Source: Malachius bipustulatus
Lineage: Eukaryota; Arthropoda; Insecta; Coleoptera; Melyridae
Direction of reading: 5' to 3'
Length of the DNA stretch: 64,000 bases
Assembly: GCA_910589415.1 (NCBI GenBank)
Contig: OU342634.1
Span: 19,093,144-19,157,143 of the forward strand
This document shows positions 36,425-49,400 of this stretch, in pieces; position 1 is the stretch's first letter, and the number at the start of each line of letters is the position of its first letter. The notes beneath the pieces were generated by a model. The model did no database searches. It was not told the DNA's origin and saw only the letters and a list, made by a program, of their open reading frames with translations. The position numbers were made by a program, and so were the translations under genes.

Positions 36425-37050
36425 TTCGGACATCTTTTTGGGAACTTTTACAGAAACCCGACTCACACTGTCTAGCCTTGTAAATCTTTCTATTTAGCCG
36501 ACTGTGCACTTTTATTTTAAGTTTTTTTTCACATTACATCAATACCAAGCAAGATGTTACATACAACATACAACATACAACATACAACATACAACATGCA
36601 ACATGCAACATACAACATACAACATACAACATGCAACAATATCGTATTACATCTTGAATAAGTTGTTCGGACATCTTTTTGGGAACTTTTACAGAAACCC
36701 GACTCACACTGTCTAGCCTTGTAAATCTTTCTATTTAGCCGACTGTGCACTTTTATTTTAAGTTTTTTTTCACATTACATCAATACCAAGCAAGATGTTA
36801 CATACAACATACAACATACAACATGCAACAATATCGTATTACATCTTGAATAAGTTGTTCAGACATCTTTATGGGAACTTTTACAGAAAACTGCCTCATA
36901 CTGTCTAGCATTGTAAATCTTTCTATTTAACCGACTGTGCACTTTCATTTTAAGGTTTTTTCACATTACATCAATACCAACCAAGATGTTACATACAACA
37001 TACAACATACAACATACAACATGCAACAATATCGTATTACATCTTGAATA
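36425..37050. repeat. Three tandem ~190-240-bp units with (CATACAA)n tracts
   Basis: Units start at about 36425, 36666 and 36859 with TCGGACATCTTTTTGGGAAC (TCAGACATC in the third). Each runs through TTGTAAATCTTTCTATTTA and ATTACATCAATACCAA, then a tract of the 7-bp word CATACAA, then ATATCGTATTACATCTTGAATA. Unit length differs because the 7-bp tracts differ (about 36561-36640, 36803-36829 and 36992-37029). A fourth tract is at 35506-35550. This lies directly downstream of the receptor gene. Confidence 0.8.
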
Positions 37051-37448
37051 CGTTCAATTTTTCTAAACATTATAAACACCCAATCTGCAACAGTTGTTCT
37101 AAGTACTACACGATAACATTATTATGACACTGAGAATGGGGATCATCAATAATTCAAAAAAAAAAACTTATATAGGTATCGTAAAATGGGGTAATTTGGG
37201 ACGTCAGTGTCATTTGTGACATTTTTTTATGGTCACAAATTACATTCCATTTATGGTCGCACAGAATTAACCCAAAGTGTAACAAGTACGCAAATGGTTT
37301 ACAGTAGCTATACCATGCCAAGCAAATGGTAAACTTTTTCAAAAGATATATGGATGTCCCAAATAACCCCCGTCGTCCCAAATTACCCAACTTTACCGGT
37401 ATCTATATGAAGAATCATCACGAGATTGGAAAATTAATTTTAATTTAC

Positions 37449-40400
37449 TTAATGTAACTTAGCATCATCCCATTCGAATTCCTTCTGACACATGAAGTAA
37501 ATCATCCAGTAGAATAGGTTTAGTAGCACAAAAGTCAGAGGAAATAGAATTCTTGAAACTCTATCGATTAAAGATACGCTGTTGATATGTCTGGTCGCAC
37601 GATGACCACGAGCTTCTTTTGTAGTATCTAAAATATTAAGAGTTTACAACAGCATCCTCGAAAAGCTTATTTAATTCTTCTAGAAAGTATATCGGATAAA
37701 CCACTTACTGGAAGAGCTCTCAGCAGCTGCTTCTTTCTGTCTTTGTTTTCTAAATTTGTCGTCACCTTTCAAACAATAAATACATTGTTTCCAAATTGGC
37801 AGCCTGGTCTCTGTTTGCGTGGTTCGTTCCATAGTAGTAGTGCCAATATTATAAGAAGAAGGAACACTAGTCTGTTGATTTAGTGAGGCCATTGTGGATT
37901 CATAGTGTAGACGATTAATCTACAAAGCAGTCATTTTTAGGTTCAATAAACAAGCATATACATTTATTACATTGTGTATAGGACATATAAACGAAATGTC
38001 TCCTCTGAATCTGGAAGTAGAAGCTTCTTCATAATCTTCATCCATGGAATGTCCTAGAAACTCCTCATAGCTTCCGCTGCAATCTTCCCACTCGTCTTCG
38101 ACAACTGGAATCTCCCCACTTCCGATCTATTGTGTAACGATAATTTTTATTTGGGAACGTTTAATGGAAATAATTATTACGGTTAACCAACCTTTGTGAA
38201 GTAGTGAACTCCAGCGAATTCGAGGATTGTTGCAATACAGTAGAAGAAGCTCATCAATAAGAACCAGTCTAAAGCTGTGGCATATCTAAAGAATTAAACA
38301 ATCTGATCTAGAACTCAAGTAACGAAAATAATATTTGTTCGAATATAAAGGAGACTTCATTATCTAGCTGGCACTTAAGTGCATCAATTGTATCAATTGA
38401 TTGACTGTTTGTAGACCAGCACTTCTGAGGTTAGTATATATCACCATTTACAATCAAACATTTTACCTTACTTTAGGGAGATCAGTTCTGGAATCAAGAC
38501 TGATAGTTGACAGAGTGAGCACAGTTGTTATTCCAAGACCAACTCTGTCACTTGTAGCTTCCCGGTGTATCCAGAAGCTAACCCAAGAAAGGACCACAAT
38601 TAGGATGCACGGCACATATACCTGGATCAAGAAATATCCGGTATGTCGTTGGAGATTGAAAGATACTTGCAGGACTGAGTACACTTCTGTAACACGAAAT
38701 GTAAATTTTATGCGGAAATTTAAAATCGTTTCTTTGAAAGAGAGAACAAGTGTTTAAGCTGACATAGGGAGTAATTTATTCCAACATTACATTAATATCA
38801 ACAGTATTAGATACAACATACAACAGTATAATTAAATTCGTAGATTAATTCAGCAGTTATTGTTGCATAGCTGTGAGAAGATGTCATGGTTACTTCATGA
38901 CTGGTGAGGTAAGGGTTATTTGTATACCTAACAGTTAAATAATTATGTTAACAGGTGACAGACTTACCATCCCTTCGACGTACACTAATATTCCTGTAAG
39001 GTGAACTTATGAGATCAAATTGAGAGAGTGTCATACCAGGTACAAAATTGACACTATCCCCACCATCCTGCCAATAGTAAACCAAATCCTTAGACGAATA
39101 CGCGTCTTCAGATAGCATTGCGATAAATAAATGCATTTAATGATGGAGATACCGAAGATAAAGTTTATACTTACAACTCCCTAAAATCAAAGGGCATGAC
39201 TGCCTATCCATGGGAAAAGTGTGGAGTACCATGGGGCATTTTGCTTTAATTGTAAGTCTGAAATAATAATTAAACGTTGCTTACATTTGGTGTATTACAC
39301 ATTATTATATTATTTGAGTGAATATTGTTTTATTCTCACCATTTTTATATTTTTTACCTACTAACCTCATGGAGTAAAGGATATCACCGTCTTGACTGAT
39401 GCGAAGTAGTTTATTCGGAACGGTAATTGTATGCACATAACTCTGTTTTCCATTGTGGAAATATGTGTCTGGTCTCCATATCCTCTCTAACATCTTGATG
39501 GACAGCGAAAGAGATTTAATTGGTCCTTGGAAAGATAATCGACTATCGCGCCAGTATTGACGAAAGTAGCAGTCCATTGAATACTCCTGTGGGATTTAAA
39601 TAATCTTTCCATTCATTGTATATTATAATTTTTTTTCGTGATGATTATTGTGATTATGGTATTACCAGATATTACCTCTCGAAAAAATACTGCTTTAATA
39701 AACGAAACAAAAAAAAAGGTTTTGTGTGCTTTATCGTGTGACCTTTTTTGTGTGAGTTTTTTTCCTTTTTATTTTGACATTTAAATATTTAAAGATATCT
39801 ACGGGGGTCGTTTGGTTCGTCAATTTTCAAATAGTTTTGTTTCAAAGGTCACACATGGTTCAGCGAGATCAAAATTTTTTTTGTGCGGTCATAAAATGGC
39901 CATTTATAACTTATAACCTTCTACGGTATCGATCTTCATTGGATGAAATACATAATATCTTTCCACCAGGTCATTTTTTTTATATTGGGGAAAATAAGAA
40001 ATAAGAATAAGAAAAAAAAGTGGGTCGTAGATTCTGGAAAGAAAAGGGTGGTTGGGTAACCAATTCAAAGTATAATTTATGCCTTTTTCCATTGCGAAGG
40101 TAACTTTTTTGTTCATACCAATGTGTTTATTTTAGAGCACGTCTTTTAAACGTTCCAGCAAGGTTGCATGAGGTACGGTCTGAGAAAATGCATGGCATTT
40201 TGGTTCGGCGATCTTATATGTAGTTTTCAGAGGGGCCAAAAAAAGCATTCTCGTCTTATGAAAGATGGGGTAGAATTTTTTTAATATTGTGTGGTTCAGG
40301 TCTGGGTTTTGACAATAAATTCAAGTTTTCAACCCTGGGTGATGATCGTTTGAGCAGCCATCTTTAATGAACGGTAACAAATTTTTATTCAAAACAACTC

Positions 40401-43400
40401 CGCAGCGGTAGATTCAGTAACTAAAATGTTTGCAACAAAGTTGAAAAAGATTAATTCCTCACGTTTTTTGAATCAAGATTGTTTGTAAATCTGAAATGTA
40501 ACCAATTATAGTGGCGGAAAAATGAGCATTTCCCCAAAAAAAATCGTGAAACTTCTTGTCCTTAAATTCAGAAGAAAGAAAACTTTACCTTTAACTTTTT
40601 AATTCAATTTAATTCAATAATTCAAATAAAAGTGCATGCCGTGATTATGATGTAAGTACCCCTCTTTGGTCATAAGCGCCCCTCTGGCGCCACCCCTCAA
40701 CCTCAACCCTCTCTTTCCGTTCTGTAAGGAAACCATGAAGAGACAGACCTGCTGAAAGATTATGATCCGCGGATTGTTTGCAACTGGAGAAGCTGCTGAG
40801 AACATTTTGTTTGATCAAGAACAAAGAAAATTTTGATCACTTAACCAGAAAACCACAAAACTCAGTGCCTACCATTAGCATTTCCAAACATTGTGATGCA
40901 CCAGTTTTTTTTTCAACGGTTACAATATGGAAGAGGAAACTTTGAAAGAAGTCCGCTACCGATGTTTTGCCAAATCTATATAGAAAAGTCAATCTTGCTT
41001 CTCAGCAAATCCAAAAATAATATAATCCAAAAAACTCCAAAAGACCACGGCTTGAGATTTGGCAGTTATGGGCTATAGCTCCGTTCATTAATGATAGAGT
41101 AACTGGCACCCGAATTATATTAACAATAAATATTTCATTTTCATGCACTTATAAGAGAGGATGTGGAGGAGCTTGTAGTTGTGAGAATGGTGAGTTGAAG
41201 TGGTCTCCTGTTATATGTCGCTTGTCTGGTGGTCTGGAAGATGAGGAAGTTTTATCAATTGACGCCTAATGAATTTTTCAGGAGCACCGATGATGATGAT
41301 GATGACATTGAGGATGCGTATTAAACTGAACACGTCAACAACTATCGATTCCGACTAGCAAAAAAATGGAAAATGCAAACAATATAATCGCGTGGCTCAA
41401 GCCTCGTATCCATCTCGCTTAGAACGAAAAAATGTAGCTATGGACAAATTATCACAGTGCTTTCAGCACAGTTCTAGTTTGTTATATTCAGACTGAATTA
41501 ATCCCTAAAATAGCAGGCACTGATTCCGATTTGACTGCGGTTATTATTCTCATAACTCATTTTATGAATAAATACACTTCCTTTGATTAATTTGCACTTC
41601 AAAGTCCACATATTTAATCAATTCATATATAATCAGTTAGTTTGCGAATGTGTTAGGATTATATCTTAACATTTAATTGATTTCTGCAGCCTTTCGAAAT
41701 GATTTCATCAACGAAATTACTTAAATAGGAAATAGTTTAGACTCACCATGTCTAACTCGGATATCGGCCCCATGCTCCTTATTAGAATATTGGTCTGAAT
41801 TATTGTTGGTTTACCTGAAATTAACATTGGTATTGAAATACATACCTACATCTTATTAAATATAAACTTTCTTTGTTACGACTGACTTTGCTCCCTTAAA
41901 AACAATTTGTTGTAATTTATTTATTTCTAATTCTGTTATTAAATGAGAGAGAATGGAAATACGAAAAATCAAAACATCTAGAAAACCATTGACGTTTTCT
42001 AAAAAAAAGAGATTGATGAAGCGCGTTTCATTTTTCGTAACTTTTAATATAGTTGTGGAGATTCCCTATTAAACATCAAAATTAGGTCATCCTGTATAAT
42101 ACTGTACATGCCTACATTTATACTTACATGGAAAATGTATCATATTAGCCCAGTCGGTAAAGTAAAAAATGTATCAAAAGTTCATAAAAAATCTTATCTA
42201 AGACTTTCCTTTAATAATAATTGTAGTGAAGACGTTATAGAACATAAATCCATAATAATAATAATAATAATAATAACATTTATTTCCTTATTATAAATAC
42301 ATATTATTGTATTTTTTGTGGAAAATAATAAATTGTAAAATTAGTTATAAAGTTATAAAATTATGAAATTATGAAATAAAGTTATGAAATTATAAATCCA
42401 AAGAATTGTTCAAATATTCATTTAAGCTATAGTAACATTTTTGTAATAAAATATTTTTAATTTCTTTTGAAAAATTTTTTAAATTATATTTTTTGTAATT
42501 ATTTGGTAAATGATTATAAATTTTGGCACATATGTATTCAGAAGATAATTCATAATGAGTGGTATTATGTTTATTTAAAATAATTGTATTAGAATTTCTG
42601 GTATTAGAATTGAAAAAAGTAAACAAATTTTTATTTTTATGTACAAAACAGAGACATTCGTATATAAATAGACTTGGAAATGATAAAATTTTTAAATTTT
42701 TAAATAATTTTTTACAAGATGTCATGCGATTAACATTGCCTAGTATTCTTATGCAATTTTTTTGAATTTTGAAAATAATTAACCAATCCAAAGAATTCCC
42801 CCAATGTATTATTCCGTATTTTAAAATAGAATAAAAATTTGAATAATACACTGTTTTTAAAATTCCTAATTTTAATCCTTTATTCTTTAAAAATAAAAAT
42901 AAAATAAAGTCATAAAAATGAGTTCAGAGATGCGGCGTCCACCTCCCACCTCTTTGATGAAAAAAGTATTTTTTTGCTTATAACTGGCTATCCGTTGGAT
43001 ATATCAAAAAATATTTATTAGAATAAAGAAAGCTTTAGTGATTTCCTAAAAAAGTATTTTTCGTAGGTATACAGAATGAGTCATTTTAATCTTCGCACCC
43101 AGATATCTCTGTTGGTAAACCAGGTGCAAAAAAATTGTGCAGACAAAAGTTGTTCAGGACAATGGGAGTAATCCGACAGTATACTAATGACTTTGACCTT
43201 GGAGACCAATTATTTCAAGGCCATTTGAAGATGAAGGTTATTTTTTAAATAGGACATCCTGTATAATATTGTTTTTTATGATGAATTTTTGGTATACATT
43301 ATTTTTTTCACACCGAATGACATGAGAATACAATATAGCGGCCATAAGAGAAACGAAAGTTGACTATGGAAACTCTGGGATCTAGTTGGCTTTGAAATTT

Positions 43401-46400
43401 TTCGAAATGTCAGATGGATAGCTCTTCACGGCTTATATAAGCCTGCAAAAAAAATTTAATTTATCTCCAATAACAAGAAAGATATGGACAAAATAAGAAA
43501 TCTCGATTTTTTCAGTTTTTTCTTTCAGGATATTTCAGGAACACGCAGATATCTTGTATGATGTCTTGATGGATTCGAGATGGCCACAAAATAGAGCATC
43601 TTTTCTCTAATTTAACCGACCGTGTATCTCTTAACGTTCAGGAGATACCCATGGTGAACTCTGAAATAAGGGACATCTGTATTATAAGTACTTACTTAGA
43701 ACTTAAGAAACTGCCGCATTAGATTTTCATGAAAGTAAAGCCCATGACTATAACTTCTAGTAGGTAAGTGAAACGAAAGCACCCTTTGATGTCTCATTCA
43801 AAATAGTTGAGGTTCACAGTCTAGGTTGAACAGAATTCCGGGCGTTGCAGGACGCAGCACAAGATCAGATGCAAAGTCTGAGGGCGTTTAATTCATATGG
43901 TTAAGGGAGCCGGTTAGTGTTATGAATTACTGCAAGATTTCCAGTCTAGGTTAATCTGGTAACCTAGACCTTGGATGGTTTCCGGTAGAGGTAAAACGAA
44001 TTTCATTATCTTCCTACTCAAAGTAGACATTTCTGACGAATGCAAATAAATCTCTTTATAAAGTTGGGAATTTCAGTTATGTCGAGTTAATACGTTAATC
44101 TAATAAAATTGCAGCAAGCAAACTTTATGCAGTCTGTACCCAGACCGAGTGGAGTCTTGATACATATCTTACTTGTAAACGTAAAATATAAATTGTCTAT
44201 ATCGAAGTACCAAATCAGACTAAGTATAAACCCGGTACTATAGGGAAGTTTTAAAAGGAAGACTAATCTTTAGTCTCTAAATCCCCTAAAATAATCGTCA
44301 TTATATGACTATAGAGACCAAATTATTTTACAAGAAATTCATGAAAATAAATACTTGAAGCACTATCTTCATGATTGAGTTATTTAAGCAGCAAAGGAGG
44401 ATCGAAATTGAAATTATATTAATAATTACACGAGAGTTGAAATAAGGATCATTTTTAACTCTCCTATATGACAAGCAATAAAGATTGAGACAGGGAGCAA
44501 TGGAGCATTAGAATTCTGCCCACGAGCTGGCAATGATCACTTCGTTACGCCGAGTTGCTATATGGTATCTGTCAGTTTGCTAGTGTATGACAAATTGTCA
44601 TCAAAATGACGCTTCATATCGTTATAACGACATTCAGTAAAGTATCGTTAAATCGAATCGCATCCCTTGTGACGCACTGACACAGAACTAGTTTTCTGAG
44701 AAGCGGAAGCGACACAAAATTGTTATGTTATGGAAAATGTTCCGTTCAAGATTTCTAAGGAAGGGTTTATATAGTAGGATTAACTTTAAAAAGTCAGATG
44801 TGACGTCACACTAGCCGTCCGAATTAATATTTTTAATTTCACCAGAAAATGTCAAACAGTTAATTGTCAAGTTGTGAACGAGCGTAAATTATTGAAGAAA
44901 TCATTCAAACAATGAATTGAAGCGCTTACGTCAGTTTGAGAGCCACTGACAACTACATAAAATTTATTCACGTAATGACATTCTATCCTCTGTGTTGTGC
45001 ATTTAATTCTCATTCAAAACCAATGTTGACGTATACTTATTTATGCGGGATGGAGTGTTTAGACAAACTGGACGGTTACTATAAAAACCACTTAAATGAA
45101 ACAAAATAAATGGAACTATCAAAAGGATGTGTAGTCTTAATCGATACGTATGACTTTTTAGACTTTATTGGACTATAAGTATAGATAAGTTAACAAACTG
45201 AAAACGAGCACCTTGAATGTTTGTCAAGAAGACGTCACTGATATTTCAATTCTTCGTCTTATTATTGCATATTTTCAGCACCTAATAAAAATTGCTGTTT
45301 TGTTTACTTTTTAATAAAACATTATTTTATTATCTAGTTATAAAAATGGGTGTCAATAAGCGTACTCTTATATTCATCTTATTATGATGATTTATCACTT
45401 CGAAAAAGGTTTGAAAAAACATTCGCGATCTCAACAAATTCTTTAGCGAAGGAACAATCAGCGAAAGTTGATGCAGATAATTGCTTACTAATATCAAATC
45501 TTGAAAAACTAGCTTGGAAGACACACTAGCCAAAAAGGTCGACCATCGGATTTCAAAAGGCACTTTTGGCAGCCATAAACATAGAAGAGGACAAGTCGAC
45601 TACTGGTCGAAGACTTCCAAGTAAAGTGGGCCATTCATCATCTCCAAAAGCTCGGCGATGTGTAGCAAGTGACCGGACGAGTCCCTCACGAACCCTTCAA
45701 CAACAATAAAGAATAATTTGCGAATTTTTAGTAGTGATATATACTGCAAACAAACGACCAAGCTCCGTTTCTGAAGAATTTTGTTACTGATGGAGATGAC
45801 TGGCTTCTCTTTATTAACTTCAAAAGCAAAAAGTCTGAGTTTCGCCAGAAGTTACATCAAAAGGAATACCGAACAACGGGCGCTGTATGAAGGCAATGTG
45901 ATGTGTCAGAAGCGGAATCATCTCAAACCGGATTTGATATTGGTGGCGGATTCCAAAAACAAACAGCGCTTGAATAACTTGTGTTTGTTAGTTGTGTGGT
46001 GAGAAGTCTTCACAAAATGTTTTTCTTCCGATTTATCTTTTATCGGATTTGTTCCCATGAAAAGTAGGTAACGGGATCACAAGCCACATACAAACTGCTC
46101 CGTGAAGACTAATTTCACCAGTTAAAGAATCTCCAGTTTTTGTTATAAAGGTCTGGAATCGCCTCGTTTATCTCGGTCTGTTGTACTCCCATTGTTAAGC
46201 TTTTGTGTTTCCTATTACGCTGAGTTTTCCCTTTTTTTTCCAGAGGATCATCATTAGAAATTTTCAAAATATCAGATATGATTCGTCTTAGCTGTACGTT
46301 TGGTAGTCGAAGTGTCATTGACATTTTACAAAATAGTATTTCAATAATAAAATATCGGAAATAGAAATTTTATTAGAGTTTTTTTTTTATTAAAATAAAA

Positions 46401-49400
46401 ACCATTCAATCAATCAGGCCAAGTCTTTATTCAATGAAGTCGTGGAAAATCACGTTCAATGCGATGTCGTTTTCCAAGAATTTTTAAATTATGAAACCCC
46501 TTTTTTTTGTAAATGTTCCCGTTAACTTTATTTTATATCCAAGTTCGTACAATTATAATGCAGGTATATTTCAAATAACATGATTCCTGAGTAATGCATT
46601 TGAAATGCATATCGCAAATAACATTATAAGTATGAAACCCCTGAACATCGGGGAGTGATATTAAACATGATATTTTGCAAGCCATTGAAGGTCGGAGATT
46701 TAATTAAACTCGAACGAAGTGCAATTCCGTTTGCAAAAATATCCATCCATTAGTTTTCAAACTTCGTTGACAGTCCGTTATTAAAGATCTGCATTTTATT
46801 TTCATTTTACTAGCTAATTGGTATATCATTTTTCACGTTAATTAAGGGAGCAAATAGGAAAGTTATATACTAATGAAACAAATAGGTAACTATTTCGATA
46901 CAAGGCAAAAATAAATTTATTAGGAAAGATAAAAATGGAAATACCTACCTTCTCCGTGCGTCGGAAGTTGTGAGCTTTCATAGTTCTTCAGTAGATTTTC
47001 AAGCACCATGGTGATGTTCTTACTGACGACATCGTTCGATCTTCTAGTTTTTGTGACGGGAGTAGTTTGGTTGTTGTGATGCTTAAAATTTTTAGAAGTG
47101 AAGCTCAACACAACGTCTTTTAAACTATTATTAAGAGAACTTCTTTGATTGTCGTCGAGGCTCCACGAGATTTTATAAGAGAGACTCGAAGATACACTGA
47201 AATACAAAGTAAAAATTTTTCGACAAAGTTGTCTTACACAATGTTACCAGACGTTTGTGCGGTTACAAGCAATTGATGATAAAAACTTAGTCAATAAGGA
47301 ACTCGATTTTAAATGTCTGAGTTTGGCAGATATGATATAGTAGATTTGACTCTCTGTGATTTTACTCTAATCTTTTACTCCCTCTAAACAGATATGGAAT
47401 GTTACAGCAGTGATATGCGAATCAATAATGTAGGGCGCATTTCCTGTTTCTGCTATTTTGAACATCAGACGAAAAAAAACCGTGTCTGAAAGAAGTCGGA
47501 AATGGAAATGGTATTAGGTTTCTAAACAGCTACCTTACTCAAATATCACGAATATCGTTACACTCTACCTATAATACTCAATCTATGCCTTGTGTTCGAT
47601 TTTAAAGTAATCTTTATTAATTTTTATCTTTTGATTGAATAGTGATCAGATATTTTTAAGCAGCTGTAATTTAAAAATAATGGTCTCGGATTTCTTTCAT
47701 AGCCACCCTGAATTTCTGGCATGCGAGATAACCAGAAAACAAGTGAAATATAAATAATTGTATAATTTCAAACTAAGATTGCTGTATCTTTTTGCTTCCT
47801 CGTCACATTATAACGCTTTTTATTCAAGCCGTTTGTTTTTACTGTTGTAAAACATTTTTTATAGGTACGTTTTATATGTTTTTTTTAATCAATTCGCTAA
47901 ATGAAGTGATTTTTCATAATTCTGTAAGATCCCATGCAAGGTCAGATTGCATATAATTCCAAGTCCTGAAGTCAATCTTTCAACGTTTCGTTAAATTTCA
48001 AGTATAAATTTTAAAATAATTTGGCTAAACAATTAACTTGAGAGTCTTGAGACACATTTTTCATTTCACTCACGCATCACTCACTCAGTCTTTAAATTTT
48101 TGGGTAACGATGACAGAAACTAAACTTATAGGAAATTGAATTTCCTATAACTTTGAATTCCACTAAGTATTATTTCTCAACGATTAATATTTTTTGGATT
48201 AAACCTGAAAAAAGCGTGGAAGTCATTTGACAACTATTAGGTACCTGGTGTCTGGTTGGCCACAGTTGTTAGGAACTATTTGTCCTAGAGCTTCAAAAAA
48301 TTACCGTAATAACACCTATTTCGTTATTTTAACAGATACATTCAAGAGTCAAGACAATAAGAGTCAAATTCGAGCTACAACATTTGGATCTCGGAAACTA
48401 GAAGAGATACGGACTCGGTTAAATTGGGGAAACGTTGCGTATTTTTATGCTTATAAGAATCTGAAAAAAATTCAGGATAATTTCAGTCGTTGCTGAAATA
48501 TCCCGAAAAAACTGAAAAATAAAAATTTCTTATTTTACTCATATCTTTTTTGTTGTTTGAAATTAATAATTTTTTTTGTAGGTTTACATAAGTCGTCAAA
48601 AGCTATACCCATTCGACATCACAAAATTTTTTAAAGATGAATAGATCCCAGAGTTCTAATTGTGAACTATTGTTTTTCTTCTGGCCGCCATATTGATTTT
48701 TTATGTCGTTCGGTAAAAAAAAATTATGGAAACCAAAAATTAATAACATTAAAATATTTTCCTTTTTTAAAAAATATTCAAATTTTCATTTTATTTGTCT
48801 TTTTTCGAAAAAAAAAAACAAACATTTTTTCATTCAATTACTTCAATATGAAGTCATATTACTCACCTTACGATTTCTTAATTCTTATGTATGATATATT
48901 CGGTATAAAAAGTTGTTTTTTTTTGGAAAAAAGAAGAATAATTTTTTTATTTTATTTTTTTGAATGTTAATAATTTTTGATTCCCATGATTTTTTTTATA
49001 CCGAACGACATAAAAAAACAATATGGCGGCCATAAGAGACACAAAAGTTATCTATGATAATACTCTGGGATCAAGTAGGCTTTGAAAATTTTTTTTTTAT
49101 TGAAATTTGCTTGATGTCAGATGAATAGCTTTTGACGACTTAAGTATGTAAACCTACAAAAATAATTGATCAATTTTCAATAGGTAATAAAAAAGATATT
49201 ACTAAAATAAGAAATTTTAATTTTTCAGTTTTGAGGATATTTCAGCAAAGACTGAAAATATCCTCATTTTTTTCGGATTCTTATTATTAAGATTATTAAG
49301 CATAAAATTGCGCAGCTTTGCTCCAATTTAACCAAGTCCGTATCTCTTCTAGTCTCCGAGATTCCAATGATGTAGCTCGAATTTGACTCACCCTATACAT

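Larger units (their letters stand above)
33365..36480. repeat. Divergent inverted pair enclosing ~2.6 kb
   Basis: The segment 33365-33640 (GGATGAGTCGG ... CCCACGGACTTACAAGACCTTA ... CCCTGGAGATTT) is the reverse complement of 36205-36480 (AAATCTCCAGGGAATCC ... TAAGTTAGGCCTTGTAAGTCC ... GACTCACACTG), with clear mismatches. The interval contains a MITE (34289-34618), part of a foldback core (35240-35345) and one copy of the duplicated receptor tail. The pair may be the arms of one large, old foldback. Confidence 0.5.
42150..43070. mobile_element. Foldback element copy split by a LINE insertion
   Basis: The left part (42150-42252) starts CCAGTCGGTAAAGTAAAAAATG and matches the arms of 53915-54664. 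After the LINE (42253-42912), the sequence resumes with AAAAATGAGTTCAGAGATGC and continues with GATGAAAAAAGTA and GCTTATAACTGG, which matches the complement of 54360-54540. The far arm is missing. Confidence 0.65.

Noticed and set aside
36504..36750. Repetitive frames (Thr/Tyr/Asn or Cys/Met/Leu repeats) on both strands
   Set aside because: They are translations of the (CATACAA)n tract.
36561..37029. Regular repeats that might suggest a CRISPR array or telomere
   Set aside because: The unit is a 7-bp tandem word without unique spacers, and it is not the insect telomere repeat TTAGG; the locus is eukaryotic.
37920..37970. Possible retention of the 51-nt receptor intron (length a multiple of three)
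   Set aside because: The frame ends in a TAG formed by the acceptor itself, so retention would truncate the protein before TM4.
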